The notes: a model not told the origin generated them from the letters alone. A stretch of 6,596 nucleotides of DNA from an uncultured Selenomonas sp. (GCA_947097535.1 CAMURM010000089.1:1-6596), one strand, 5' to 3'. Positions 1-6,596 are shown, counted from the first letter of the stretch. A program made the numbers and translations.

Positions 1-384
1 GATGCGCCTCGTCGAATGAAAGGCGATGCCGTCGGGCGGCAGGAGCTTCGTGCCCGAGATGCCGATGACGCCGAGGTCGGCGTGCTTTTCAAAGAGGCGG
101 ACGAGGCGCGTGAAGAGGCGCGGCTCCAGGATGCGCACGCGCTCGTCGAGGTAGACCTTGTACTTCGCGGCGCTCGCCTCCATCGCCTGCCCGTATGCCG
201 CCGCCATGCCCGCCTTGCCCTCGACCTCGACGAGCTCCATCGTAAAGCCCGCCGGCTGCTCCAAAAGGCGCAGCGACATCAGAAGTTCGGCGGGCAATGC
301 CTCGCCGGAACGCGCGATGATGACGGCGATCTTCTTCTCCTCCTGCACGCTTTCCTGCGCCGCTTCCATGCCCTGCTCTGCCAT
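1..384 (-). CDS. Glycosyltransferase family 2, StrF-like (N-terminal part, cut by window edge)
   Basis: The first 128 residues are visible; the frame is open through base 1, so the C-terminus is missing. After a polar, Glu/Gln-rich leader of about 16 residues comes a hydrophobic beta strand (KKIAVIIA, residues 17-24). A later stretch, SAAKYKVYLDERVRI (residues 71-85), is followed by an LGVIGISGTKLLPP segment (residues 104-117). This layout matches the StrF-type glycosyltransferase-like family, where the KYKVYLHQD-type motif marks the nucleotide-sugar site; here it reads YLDER, with Asp80 the likely metal ligand. The role would be transfer of a sugar to a growing glycan in the cytoplasm; donor and acceptor are unknown. 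I chose the ATG at 384 because GGGGAGG lies 7 bases upstream. An in-frame ATG at 411 with a weaker GGAG is possible and would add nine residues. The gene starts 60 bases after the stop of the phosphatase-fold gene and is probably cotranscribed with it. Confidence 0.75.
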   Translation of the reverse strand, partial: MAEQGMEAAQESVQEEKKIAVIIARSGEALPAELLMSLRLLEQPAGFTMELVEVEGKAGMAAAYGQAMEASAAKYKVYLDERVRILEPRLFTRLVRLFEKHADLGVIGISGTKLLPPDGIAFHSTRRI

Positions 385-392
385 GCCTGCGC

Positions 393-397
393 CTCCC
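393..397 (-). promoter_or_regulatory. Ribosome binding site of the StrF-like glycosyltransferase
   Basis: GGAGG, within a longer AAGGGGAGG on the minus strand, sits 7 bases before the ATG at 384. It favours that start over the in-frame ATG at 411, which has only GGAG 9 bases upstream. Confidence 0.6.
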
Positions 398-444
398 CTT
401 TCCTGATTCATCCATGCACGCTCCGTTCTTCCCTTCGCCTGACC

Positions 445-2514
445 TCAGTAGTCCTCTTCCCGCTTCTCATGAAACGACGCCGTATGCTCGCGCGCAAGAC
501 GCAGGAAATCAGCACGCAGCGCCTCGTCGAAGACCTCTCGATGCGCCGCGTCGCGCGTGTAGATATGGCTGTCAAAGCGGCTCATATCGACGGTGCCGTC
601 GTGATGCGTCGGCCGCGCCGTCTCCAGGCGGAACTCGTGTGCCGCCGTGCGTATGCTGAGCTTGTACGTCTGCTCGGGGTAGATCGAGTTGCTGATCACA
701 TGGCGGCGCCCCAGCCCGCCGAAGGCGCGCGGCAAAACGCCGTCGAGCTGCCCTGCGGGCGCGCAAAAGCCCGCGAGCTTCGCCATAATCGGGTAGATGT
801 CGAGACAGCTCGTAAGCTCCTCGACGAGCCCGAGCTGCGGCACGCCCGCGCCGCGCACCATGAGCGTCGCGCTTCCCTGCATTTCCGAGAAGTACCACGC
901 GTCCTCCGAGTAGGCGGCACTGCCGTGATCGGAATAGGCGCAGACGATCACCTTTTCGGGCGCGTAGTGCTCCTCGATGTAAGCGAAGAGCCTGCCGAGC
1001 TCGCGATCCATCGTCTCGATGCGGTGCGGGTTGTCGTAGAGATAGACGTCGTTGTACGGCAGGCGTACGGAAACCTCAGCGCTTTCAGAGGCGGGAGCAC
1101 TCGTATGGCGCCAGGGGATATGCGTCTGCGTCTTCAGTGCCAGAGGGGCGGCCGTCGCCGGCGTCGAGTGCGGGTCGCTCACATGCAGGAAGACGTAGTT
1201 ATCACATTCATCGAAGGCTTCGAGGTGCTCGATCGTGCGCGCGACGCCCTCGTGCGTCGCCTGCGTCAGATACGGATTGACGATGAGACGGTCGAAGCCG
1301 CGCGTCACGCCGTCGTAGATGCCGCGCCCATCGCCCATGACGTTGACACAGTAGTAGCCGAGCGCTTTCATCTGCTCGGAAAGCGTCTGCACGTCAGCGT
1401 CGAGGCGAATCAGCGGGCGATCCCATACGACCTGCGAGCGGTGCGGCAGCATGCCCGTCTCGATCGTGCCGAGGGAAACGAAGGTGTATTCCGCCGCGCA
1501 GTAATTGTTGTTGAAGATGACGCCGTCGGCGAAGAATTGCATGATGTTCGGTATGTGACGGAAATCGCGCGCCTTCATCGCCTGCCACGAGAGCCCGTCC
1601 AGCAGGAGGTTCAGCACGAGCTTTTTGCGCCTCGGACTGTGCCCCGGCAGAATCGGCGCGCCGACGACGAAGGGCTTGTCGGACGAAATCTTCGTGCGCC
1701 CCTCCAGCCGCAGGAAACGGAACTCCTCGCGCCCTCCGGGGATGCTGCCCGCAGCCTGTGCGTCCTGCACGTCGAGCCGCTGACCTTCGCACGTCGTCGC
1801 CACGGGCACGATGCACGCGCCGTCGATCTCGACGGCATCCTCGACGCGGCGCGCCCGCATGAGGTCGAACATCATGCCGCAGTAGTCCTTTGTCGTCGAG
1901 GCGCCGCCCTGCTTCATGAAGTCGACGCGCCTCGCCTGCACATCGAAGAAGTCCACCTCGTTGCAGGCGGCGCAGTAGTAACGGTAGTCTGACGCATCGC
2001 CGCCCTCGCTCAGCAGGAACTGACCGAGCGCGGGCTGAAAGAGGATGGCGGCGCCGCCCGCCGCCTGCGCCGCGAAGTCAAAGCGAAAGGGCGCCGCCTG
2101 CACCTCGATCAAAGCGCGGAAGAACGCCTCTCGCTCGCGCTCATCGGGCGAGTCCGGCAGCGGCACGTCGAGCCCTGCATGATGGCGGCAAAGCGCCTTG
2201 AAAAATACCGCCTCCTCTTCGAGGCCGAGCGCATCGCCGAGCTCGAAGAGGAGCTGCCAGAGATCATGGCTGAGCTTTCGCCTTCGGTATGCCTCGTGCG
2301 CGAGGCGGTACGCCTCCTCCAACTCGCCGAACGCGAAGGAAAGGCGCGCCATAAAGTAGAAGACCGCCGCCTCGTTCTTCGTGACCTTCGCATAATCTTC
2401 GAGCTTCGTGCAGTATTCCTCCGTGTACCTCCCTCTCTGCACCGCTTCGTGCAGCCACAGAGAGAGCGCATCCTCCGCACGCGTATCCCAGCTCATCCGT
2501 TCCGTCTCCGACAT
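445..2514 (-). CDS. Soluble alkaline phosphatase/sulfatase-superfamily protein with TPR-like N-terminus; candidate phospho- or phosphonotransferase
   Basis: The protein has 689 residues. Residues 11-115 are amphipathic helices with a TPR-like look (for example around residues 47-80). Residues 140-290 form a less clear linker region with a CAAC pair (Cys181, Cys184). From about residue 298 an alkaline phosphatase/sulfatase fold begins: LNLLLDG (metal ligand Asp306), YTFVSLGTIETG (residues 343-354), HVSDPHS (Asp447, His449) and YSDHG (Asp529, His530). When aligned by eye to the sulfatase CxPSRxxLLTG signature, Thr344 falls at the catalytic Cys/Ser position. A Thr nucleophile is known in phosphoethanolamine and glycerol-phosphate transferases of this superfamily, so a phospho- or phosphonotransferase (or hydrolase) is more likely than a sulfatase. 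I see no signal peptide or membrane helix, unlike EptA or LtaS, which suggests action in the cytoplasm. It follows the PEP mutase gene by 30 bases, linking it to phosphonate use. The fold is well supported; substrate and direction of reaction are inference. Confidence 0.85.
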   Translation of the reverse strand: MSETERMSWDTRAEDALSLWLHEAVQRGRYTEEYCTKLEDYAKVTKNEAAVFYFMARLSFAFGELEEAYRLAHEAYRRRKLSHDLWQLLFELGDALGLEEEAVFFKALCRHHAGLDVPLPDSPDEREREAFFRALIEVQAAPFRFDFAAQAAGGAAILFQPALGQFLLSEGGDASDYRYYCAACNEVDFFDVQARRVDFMKQGGASTTKDYCGMMFDLMRARRVEDAVEIDGACIVPVATTCEGQRLDVQDAQAAGSIPGGREEFRFLRLEGRTKISSDKPFVVGAPILPGHSPRRKKLVLNLLLDGLSWQAMKARDFRHIPNIMQFFADGVIFNNNYCAAEYTFVSLGTIETGMLPHRSQVVWDRPLIRLDADVQTLSEQMKALGYYCVNVMGDGRGIYDGVTRGFDRLIVNPYLTQATHEGVARTIEHLEAFDECDNYVFLHVSDPHSTPATAAPLALKTQTHIPWRHTSAPASESAEVSVRLPYNDVYLYDNPHRIETMDRELGRLFAYIEEHYAPEKVIVCAYSDHGSAAYSEDAWYFSEMQGSATLMVRGAGVPQLGLVEELTSCLDIYPIMAKLAGFCAPAGQLDGVLPRAFGGLGRRHVISNSIYPEQTYKLSIRTAAHEFRLETARPTHHDGTVDMSRFDSHIYTRDAAHREVFDEALRADFLRLAREHTASFHEKREEDY

Positions 2515-2521
2515 GAGTTTT

Positions 2522-2527
2522 CCCCTC
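2522..2527 (-). promoter_or_regulatory. Ribosome binding site of the phosphatase-fold gene
   Basis: GAGGGG on the minus strand lies 7 bases before the ATG at 2514 and supports that start, giving a protein that begins MSETERM. It lies in the 30-base gap after the PEP mutase stop codon, a gap too short for a separate promoter and terminator. Confidence 0.55.
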
Positions 2528-2544
2528 TTTCCTGTTCCCTCGCC

Positions 2545-3846
2545 TCACACCTCGTCAATCAAGCGGATGATGTCCTTGAACGGCATGAGCTCCGCGTCCG
2601 CCTCCATCGCACGATGGTGCCTGAGGATGGACATCGCCGTGCGCTCCATCGCCGGAAAGGCGCTGCGCGTCAGTTGGTTCGCGTAGATGACGATGTTTAC
2701 GCCGTGTTCCGCCAGCTCCTTCTCCGTCACCTTGCAGTAGGTGGTCGGCACGGCGACGAGCGGCACTGCGGGATGCTTCCTGCGGAAGGCGTCGGCAAAG
2801 GCGAAGACCTCCGTCGGCTCCTTGCTGCGCGAGTGGATCATGATGCCGTCGGCGCCCGCCGCCACATAAGCGGCAGCGCGCTTCAAAGCGTCTTCCATCC
2901 CCTTTTCGAGGATAAGGCTCTCGATGCGCGCGATGATCATGAAATCGTCCGTGCGCTGCGCCTCCTTGCCCGCCGCGATCTTCGCCGCGAAGTGCTCGAT
3001 CGTGTCCTGCTGCTGCTCGACCTCCGTGCCGAAGAGCGAGTTTTTCTTGAGGCCGATCTTGTCCTCCAAGATCACGGCGGAGACACCCATGCGTTCGAGC
3101 GTGTGAACGTGGTAGACGAAGTGCTCGATGAGGCCGCCCGTATCGGCGTCGAGGATGATTGGCTTCGTCGTCACGTCCATGACGTCGTCGATCGTGCGGA
3201 TGCGCGACGACATGTCGACGAGCTCGATGTCGGGCTTGCCCTTCGCCGTCGAGTCGCAGAGGCTCGATATCCAAAGCGCGTCGAACTGGTCGAGGCCGCC
3301 CTCGTGCTCGACGACGGTCTTCTCCGCCAGAAGCCCCGTGAGCCCGTCGTGCACCTCGATGGTCTTGACGATGGGCACGATCTCCAGCAGGCGGCGCAGG
3401 CGGCGGCGGCGAAACTCCGGCATGACGAGCCTTTCCTTCACGCGCTCGTCGATCTTCTTGACGGCAGGGTTCCATGTATAGGGCACCTCGATGAGCTCGC
3501 CGCCCGTCTTCGCGAGGTTTTCCAACACATTCCTGCGGATCAATGACATGGGGCCGCCGCGCCAGTTGTCGCCGTGCACGACGAAAGCGGGTCGGAGCTC
3601 CTCGATGACTGCGTCGTACATGATGGTGTCCTGCACGATGACGCGTTCGACCTCCGGCTCGGCTTCGAGCAGCGCGATGCGCTCTTCGAGCGAAATGGAA
3701 GGGAAGCGGTTGTAGCGCACCATCTCGCGGTCGGAAAGCACGCCGGCGACGACCGTGCCGTACTTCTTCGCTTCGCGCAGGATATTCCTGTGACCCTCGT
3801 GGATCACGTCGGTGCAAAAGCAGGCGTAGGCAATCTTCTCTCCCAT
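2545..3846 (-). CDS. aepX: Phosphoenolpyruvate mutase with N-terminal TagD-like nucleotidyltransferase domain
   Basis: This enzyme makes the carbon-phosphorus bond by rearranging phosphoenolpyruvate to phosphonopyruvate, the entry step of nearly all phosphonate biosynthesis. It has 433 residues in two parts. Residues 1-125 form a cytidylyltransferase-like Rossmann domain with the nucleotide-binding HEGH (16-19), SLEERIALLEA (52-62) and HGDNW (91-95). The RTxGISTT-type motif of TagD enzymes is not evident; the matching stretch reads SLIRRNVLEN. Residues 160-433 form the PEP mutase barrel of the isocitrate lyase superfamily: LWISS (Trp192, Ser194), Asp198 on the gating loop, DADTGG (Asp233, Asp235), the hallmark EDKIGLKKNS (261-270), Arg307 and His338. 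These residues separate mutases from the related lyases and hydrolases. Fusions of this layout and length are known to me in other bacteria. The start lies one base after the stop of the cytidylyltransferase gene, with AAAGGGA as a close ribosome site, so the two are likely translationally coupled. Confidence 0.93.
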   Translation of the reverse strand: MGEKIAYACFCTDVIHEGHRNILREAKKYGTVVAGVLSDREMVRYNRFPSISLEERIALLEAEPEVERVIVQDTIMYDAVIEELRPAFVVHGDNWRGGPMSLIRRNVLENLAKTGGELIEVPYTWNPAVKKIDERVKERLVMPEFRRRRLRRLLEIVPIVKTIEVHDGLTGLLAEKTVVEHEGGLDQFDALWISSLCDSTAKGKPDIELVDMSSRIRTIDDVMDVTTKPIILDADTGGLIEHFVYHVHTLERMGVSAVILEDKIGLKKNSLFGTEVEQQQDTIEHFAAKIAAGKEAQRTDDFMIIARIESLILEKGMEDALKRAAAYVAAGADGIMIHSRSKEPTEVFAFADAFRRKHPAVPLVAVPTTYCKVTEKELAEHGVNIVIYANQLTRSAFPAMERTAMSILRHHRAMEADAELMPFKDIIRLIDEV

Positions 3847-3847
3847 G

Positions 3848-4567
3848 CTATCCCTTTCCCTCCAGACTTCTTCTCAGCGCTTCGAGCTCCGCCATTGTAT
3901 CGAGCTCCTGCACGTCCGCCTCCGTGCAGCGGCGCACATGGACGGTGAAGTCCTCGATGTCGGCGGCGAGCGCCGCCTCGTCCCAGTAGCGCGCGTGACC
4001 GCCTGGCGTCTGATAAAGACGGCGCAGCGACTGCACGAGCTTCCTGCCGTCTGCGCTCGTCCAGTACGATATGCCGACCATCTTCCAGCAGTTCACGCCG
4101 CCGATCGCCATGCGGCGGATGACGCCCGCCTCATCGGGGAAGAAGCACCAGTCCGCCGTTTCCTCCACGGGGATGGCGAGGTAGTTCGTCGACTGCTGCT
4201 CGCGGCAGAGGAGCGAGGCATTGCGCAGGAAGAGATCGCCCTCGACGATCATGGCATTTTCCACGAGGTCGCCCACGGCGAGCAGCGAGGCGATGTTGTT
4301 CTCCTCGCGCCAGCGCGGGTTGTCGATGAAGCGCAGCATCGGGTACTTCTCCTTGAGTACCGTGAGCTGCCCGCCCCTGTAGCCGCGCACGACATAGATC
4401 TCGGGAAAGCCCGCCGCCGCGAGCGCCGCGAGCAAGGTGTCGATGATGCGCACCCCGCCGACCTCAGCCATGGGCTTCGGCATCTCGTCGGTCAGAGGGC
4501 GCATCCTCTCGCCGCGCCCCGCCGCGAGGACGATGGCGCGCTCGGCGATGTACGGTGCTTTCTGCAT
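3848..4567 (-). CDS. LicC/PntC-like cytidylyltransferase, probably for phosphocholine or 2-aminoethylphosphonate
   Basis: A 239-residue nucleotidyltransferase of the sugar-phosphate type. The N-terminal signature (residues 14-33) has LAAGRGERM, then PLTDEMPKPM. NPRWREENNIASLL (83-96) resembles the N-N-I-x-S stretch of LicC and PntC. IVEGDLFL (107-114) holds the metal-binding Asp111. YWDE (194-197) and ELDTMAEL (221-228) near the end match the C-terminal metal and substrate region of LicC-type enzymes, not glucose-1-phosphate thymidylyltransferases, which are longer. LicC makes CDP-choline; PntC, often fused to or beside PEP mutase, makes CMP-2-aminoethylphosphonate. Since the next gene, one base away, is PEP mutase, the phosphonate substrate is the better guess. 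The frame stays open upstream of 4567 into the previous gene, but that part has no family similarity. The ATG at 4567 starts the fold and has AGAAGG 7 bases upstream. Confidence 0.88.
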   Translation of the reverse strand: MQKAPYIAERAIVLAAGRGERMRPLTDEMPKPMAEVGGVRIIDTLLAALAAAGFPEIYVVRGYRGGQLTVLKEKYPMLRFIDNPRWREENNIASLLAVGDLVENAMIVEGDLFLRNASLLCREQQSTNYLAIPVEETADWCFFPDEAGVIRRMAIGGVNCWKMVGISYWTSADGRKLVQSLRRLYQTPGGHARYWDEAALAADIEDFTVHVRRCTEADVQELDTMAELEALRRSLEGKG

Positions 4568-4574
4568 GACCTGG

Positions 4575-4580
4575 CCTTCT
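4575..4580 (-). promoter_or_regulatory. Ribosome binding site that sets the cytidylyltransferase start
   Basis: AGAAGG, inside a purine-rich GGGAAGGAAGAAGG run on the minus strand, lies 7 bases before the ATG at 4567. It settles the start: an in-frame ATG near 4852 would give 95 extra residues overlapping the preceding glycosyltransferase and unlike any nucleotidyltransferase. Confidence 0.65.
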
Positions 4581-4595
4581 TCCTTCCCTAAAAAT

Positions 4596-6365
4596 TCATT
4601 CAGGAAGCTCTGTCCTAAGTTCCTCGAACACGGCGCGCGCCTGCGCGAAGTCCGCGCGTGCGCCGAGATCTGCGCGCGAGAAAATATCGTCGGCACGCGC
4701 GGCAAGGACTTCCCTCGCCTGTCGGCGCCGCTCTTCCTCAAGCTCAGCGCCGCACGAGAGGAGGAGCGCCGCCCACTCCGCCGGATGCCAGAGCAGCTCG
4801 CCCGCATCCTGTGGTCCATGATGAAGCAGAGGCGTTTCAAAGACGCCCGCATGAAGGTCGCCTTTCGAGCGAAAGAGCAGCACGAAGGCGGTCAGCGGGA
4901 AAAGGCGTCCCCGGAAGAACGCCGCTTCCAGCCACGCGCAGGCGTCGAGCGTATCGCGGCGCAGCAAAGCGCCCGACAAGCCGCCCTCGGGCGTCGCCCC
5001 GGAAGAGAGCACGAAGGCACTGTGCCAGGCGCCGGAGGCGACGACACAATGTTCCTGCCGCATGCGGAAGACAAAGCGCGGCAGCGCGTCATCTTCCGTC
5101 TCGGACAGGCGCTTCGCATCGGCGATCACGAAATCGAGCTCATCGTCGAACTCGAGCGCCGCGGCCATCTGCACGATCTTCTCGGGGAAGAGGCGATCGC
5201 CGGGCAGGAGCCACTGGATGTACTCGCCGTGCGCCGCTTCGGCAAGGCGTGCACCCCAGCCGGGCGCAGCGGCCGAAACGACGGCGTGCGGCACGGAGAG
5301 CGACGCGAGTGTTTCCTGCAGCTCTGCCCCGCCGTCCATAAGATCGAGCGCGACGATCTCCACATAAGGATATGTCTGCTCGCCGATATGATCGACGGTG
5401 CGCCGCCAAAGGGAAAGATCGCCGAAGTACGGCACGACGATGCTCACGAGTCTGCGGCGCGCCAGCACACGTTCTTCCGCGAAATCCTGTGCGAGCTGCT
5501 CGGAGAGCCGCATCAAACTCTGCAGGGGCGAGAACCCTGCCCCCTTCGAATAGCGAAGCTCGATATCCGCCTGCGGCAGCACCAGGCTCTGCACCGCCTC
5601 GCTTTCCTCGGGAGAAAGCGCGACGGCAGGCACCTCGCCGCGAAAGACCGCATCGAAATGCTCCTTCCAGTAGTAGCAGCGCGCCGTGTGCAGCGAATAC
5701 TTCGCCGCGTTGCCGATCCAGCCGTTCAGCACCTTGACCGCCGTATGCAGAGCGCCGCGCCACTGGAAGTGCGCGAAGTGCAGGAAGCTGATCTCAAGCG
5801 CCGGCGCCGGCACGCGCACATCGCCCTCCAGCCGATAGAGATAGTGCGTGCCCTGCGCCAGGAGCGGGTAAGCGCGGGCGGCCTCGCGCCCGATGATCGC
5901 CTTCTGCACCGCTTCATGCTGCTTCTTCCGCTTCAAAGGACGCGCGAGAAGGAACTTGTCCGCGTCCTTTTCCGGCTCCGCCAGCTCGTACATCCAATGC
6001 CACGCGTAGAACGTCATGTCCGTGCGCAGGCGCAGCAAGATCGCGCGGCAGGGCTTCGCCGCCTCCTCCGTGACGAGGAACTCATCGGCGTCGACGGGCA
6101 CGACGATATCGGCGCCATGCTCCTCGAAGGCTCTGTGCATGAGTGCCGTCAGGATCTCATCGTGGCGAAGCTCTGCCGCCTCATAGCGCTCGATGCAGAC
6201 AGGCAAGCCCTCGTCTTTTAGCGCACGCAGAATATCCCCCGTGCTGTCCGCTGCCGCATGATCGACCACGAGCATCTCGTCCGCATACGTCAGCGTGTGG
6301 CGCACGAAGCTCTCGATGATGTCGGCGCTGTCCGCGACCAAAGATACGGCGACGATCTTGTTCAT
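4596..6365 (-). CDS. Two-domain family 2 glycosyltransferase
   Basis: The 589-residue protein carries two GT-A-type modules. The first (about residues 1-240) starts with KIVAVSLVADSADIIESFVRH, has LVVDHAAADST (32-42) and the metal-binding VDADEF (91-96, an Asp-x-Asp), and goes on to an HFAHFQWRG segment (196-204) as in family 2 enzymes of the WaaE/SunS-like kind. The second (about residues 304-425) begins RLVSIVVPYFGD and has EQTYPYVEIVALD (329-341) and GEYIQWLLPGDRLFPEKI (380-397), where the usual Asp-x-Asp is reduced to PGD with Asp390. The C-terminal tail (540-589) is charged and helical. No membrane helix is seen, so it should act in the cytoplasm, adding one or two sugars to a protein or lipid-linked glycan. 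It begins 9 bases after the preceding gene's stop, with AGGGGG as ribosome site, and is followed after 28 bases by the cytidylyltransferase. Whether both domains are active is uncertain. Confidence 0.87.
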   Translation of the reverse strand: MNKIVAVSLVADSADIIESFVRHTLTYADEMLVVDHAAADSTGDILRALKDEGLPVCIERYEAAELRHDEILTALMHRAFEEHGADIVVPVDADEFLVTEEAAKPCRAILLRLRTDMTFYAWHWMYELAEPEKDADKFLLARPLKRKKQHEAVQKAIIGREAARAYPLLAQGTHYLYRLEGDVRVPAPALEISFLHFAHFQWRGALHTAVKVLNGWIGNAAKYSLHTARCYYWKEHFDAVFRGEVPAVALSPEESEAVQSLVLPQADIELRYSKGAGFSPLQSLMRLSEQLAQDFAEERVLARRRLVSIVVPYFGDLSLWRRTVDHIGEQTYPYVEIVALDLMDGGAELQETLASLSVPHAVVSAAAPGWGARLAEAAHGEYIQWLLPGDRLFPEKIVQMAAALEFDDELDFVIADAKRLSETEDDALPRFVFRMRQEHCVVASGAWHSAFVLSSGATPEGGLSGALLRRDTLDACAWLEAAFFRGRLFPLTAFVLLFRSKGDLHAGVFETPLLHHGPQDAGELLWHPAEWAALLLSCGAELEEERRRQAREVLAARADDIFSRADLGARADFAQARAVFEELRTELPE

Positions 6366-6370
6366 GCCAT

Positions 6371-6376
6371 CCCCCT
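6371..6376 (-). promoter_or_regulatory. Ribosome binding site of the two-domain glycosyltransferase
   Basis: AGGGGG lies 5 bases before the ATG at 6365 and overlaps the TAG stop of the preceding gene. A second ATG at 6370 is out of frame with the glycosyltransferase and too close to this site, so 6365 is the better start. Confidence 0.45.
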
Positions 6377-6596
6377 ATTTCTTGATGAAAATGCAGCTCG
6401 AGAGCATCGTCGCCACGAGCTCCGTCGCCATGCCGATTGCCGTGATCTCCTCGGCGAAAGGCCCTTCCGTGCAAGGCTTGCGGCTCGCCGCCACGCGCGC
6501 AATGCGCTCCGCCGCCGTGTAGGCGTCGATGGCGGCATCACGATACTCGGGAAAAAGCTCCGGGTAAAACGATGTTTCCAAATCCTCCAAAATATA
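6375..6596 (-). CDS. Unrecognised protein, C-terminal end only
   Basis: Seventy-three codons before a TAG stop are visible, and the frame is open to the window edge. A TTG at 6590 could be read as a start, but only six bases precede it and the nearby GGAGG lies inside the codons that follow, so I treat the gene as cut at its 5' end. The visible part is soluble and mostly helical: YRDAAIDAYTAAERIARVAA, then a short CTEGPFAEE turn and a second helix, EITAIGMATELVATMLSS, ending IFIKK. I recognise no family. Its stop is 9 bases from the next start, so it belongs to the same transcription unit as the glycosyltransferases and the phosphonate genes. Confidence 0.6.
   Translation of the reverse strand, partial: YILEDLETSFYPELFPEYRDAAIDAYTAAERIARVAASRKPCTEGPFAEEITAIGMATELVATMLSSCIFIKK

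Noticed and set aside
16..1992. A 658-codon plus-strand open frame opposite the phosphatase-fold gene and the StrF-like gene
   Set aside because: The translation is rich in Arg, His, Ala, Val and Asp with no domain pattern, and it spans two minus-strand genes with clear motifs. Long antisense frames are common in GC-rich coding DNA.
445..2514. A true sulfatase
   Set aside because: The CxPSR signature needed for formylglycine formation is absent; the aligned residue is Thr344 and the Arg of the signature is Leu.
3391..3415. GGC-rich run (gcaggcggcgcaggcggcggcggcg) as a possible repeat
   Set aside because: It lies inside the PEP mutase gene and encodes the Arg-rich linker between its two domains (residues 146-152). 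It is codon bias, not a separate repeat element.
2179..3546. A 455-codon plus-strand open frame and a 420-codon minus-strand frame over the PEP mutase gene
   Set aside because: Both lie over the PEP mutase frame, whose catalytic residues are intact. Their translations show only Arg/Ala/His-rich shadow composition.
4568..4852. N-terminal extension of the cytidylyltransferase to an upstream ATG
   Set aside because: It would overlap the end of the glycosyltransferase gene by more than 250 bases. The extra residues are Arg/Ser-rich and unlike the family, and a good ribosome site precedes the ATG at 4567.
4437..6221. A 594-codon plus-strand open frame opposite the two-domain glycosyltransferase
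   Set aside because: Low-complexity Arg/Ala/Glu/His-rich translation without motifs, antisense to a gene with convincing family 2 glycosyltransferase signatures.

Overview
The window is a compact, GC-rich, one-directional gene block. Six genes, two of them cut by the window edges, all read from the minus strand, so transcription runs from the right edge (base 6596) to the left edge (base 1). Gaps between genes are 1 to about 60 bases. I see no terminator, internal promoter, RNA gene, repeat or mobile element, so this looks like the middle of a longer operon. The high GC, Shine-Dalgarno sites of the GGAGG type and the protein types suggest a GC-rich Firmicute of the Negativicutes, possibly Selenomonas or a relative. 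That placement is an inference from style, not from a marker gene.

In order of transcription: (1) 6596-6375, the C-terminal end of an unrecognised protein; (2) 6365-4596, a 589-residue protein with two family 2 glycosyltransferase domains; (3) 4567-3848, a 239-residue LicC/PntC-like cytidylyltransferase; (4) 3846-2545, a 433-residue fusion of a TagD-like nucleotidyltransferase domain with phosphoenolpyruvate (PEP) mutase; (5) 2514-445, a 689-residue protein with a helical, TPR-like front half and an alkaline phosphatase/sulfatase-superfamily back half, with threonine where sulfatases carry their nucleophile; (6) 384-1, the N-terminal part of a StrF-like family 2 glycosyltransferase.

Together the genes suggest a phosphonate-decorated glycan. 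PEP mutase makes the C-P bond (phosphonopyruvate). The LicC/PntC-like enzyme would load a phosphonate such as 2-aminoethylphosphonate onto CMP, and the glycosyltransferases would build the acceptor sugar. The soluble phosphatase-fold protein is a candidate for the enzyme that moves the phosphonate (or a related phospho-group) on or off that glycan. No phosphonopyruvate decarboxylase or aminotransferase lies in the window; if the pathway is the usual one, these must be elsewhere. The acceptor (flagellin, S-layer, capsule or lipopolysaccharide) cannot be read from this sequence.

The long plus-strand open frames (for example 16-1992, 2179-3546 and 4437-6221) are antisense shadows caused by GC-rich codon use.
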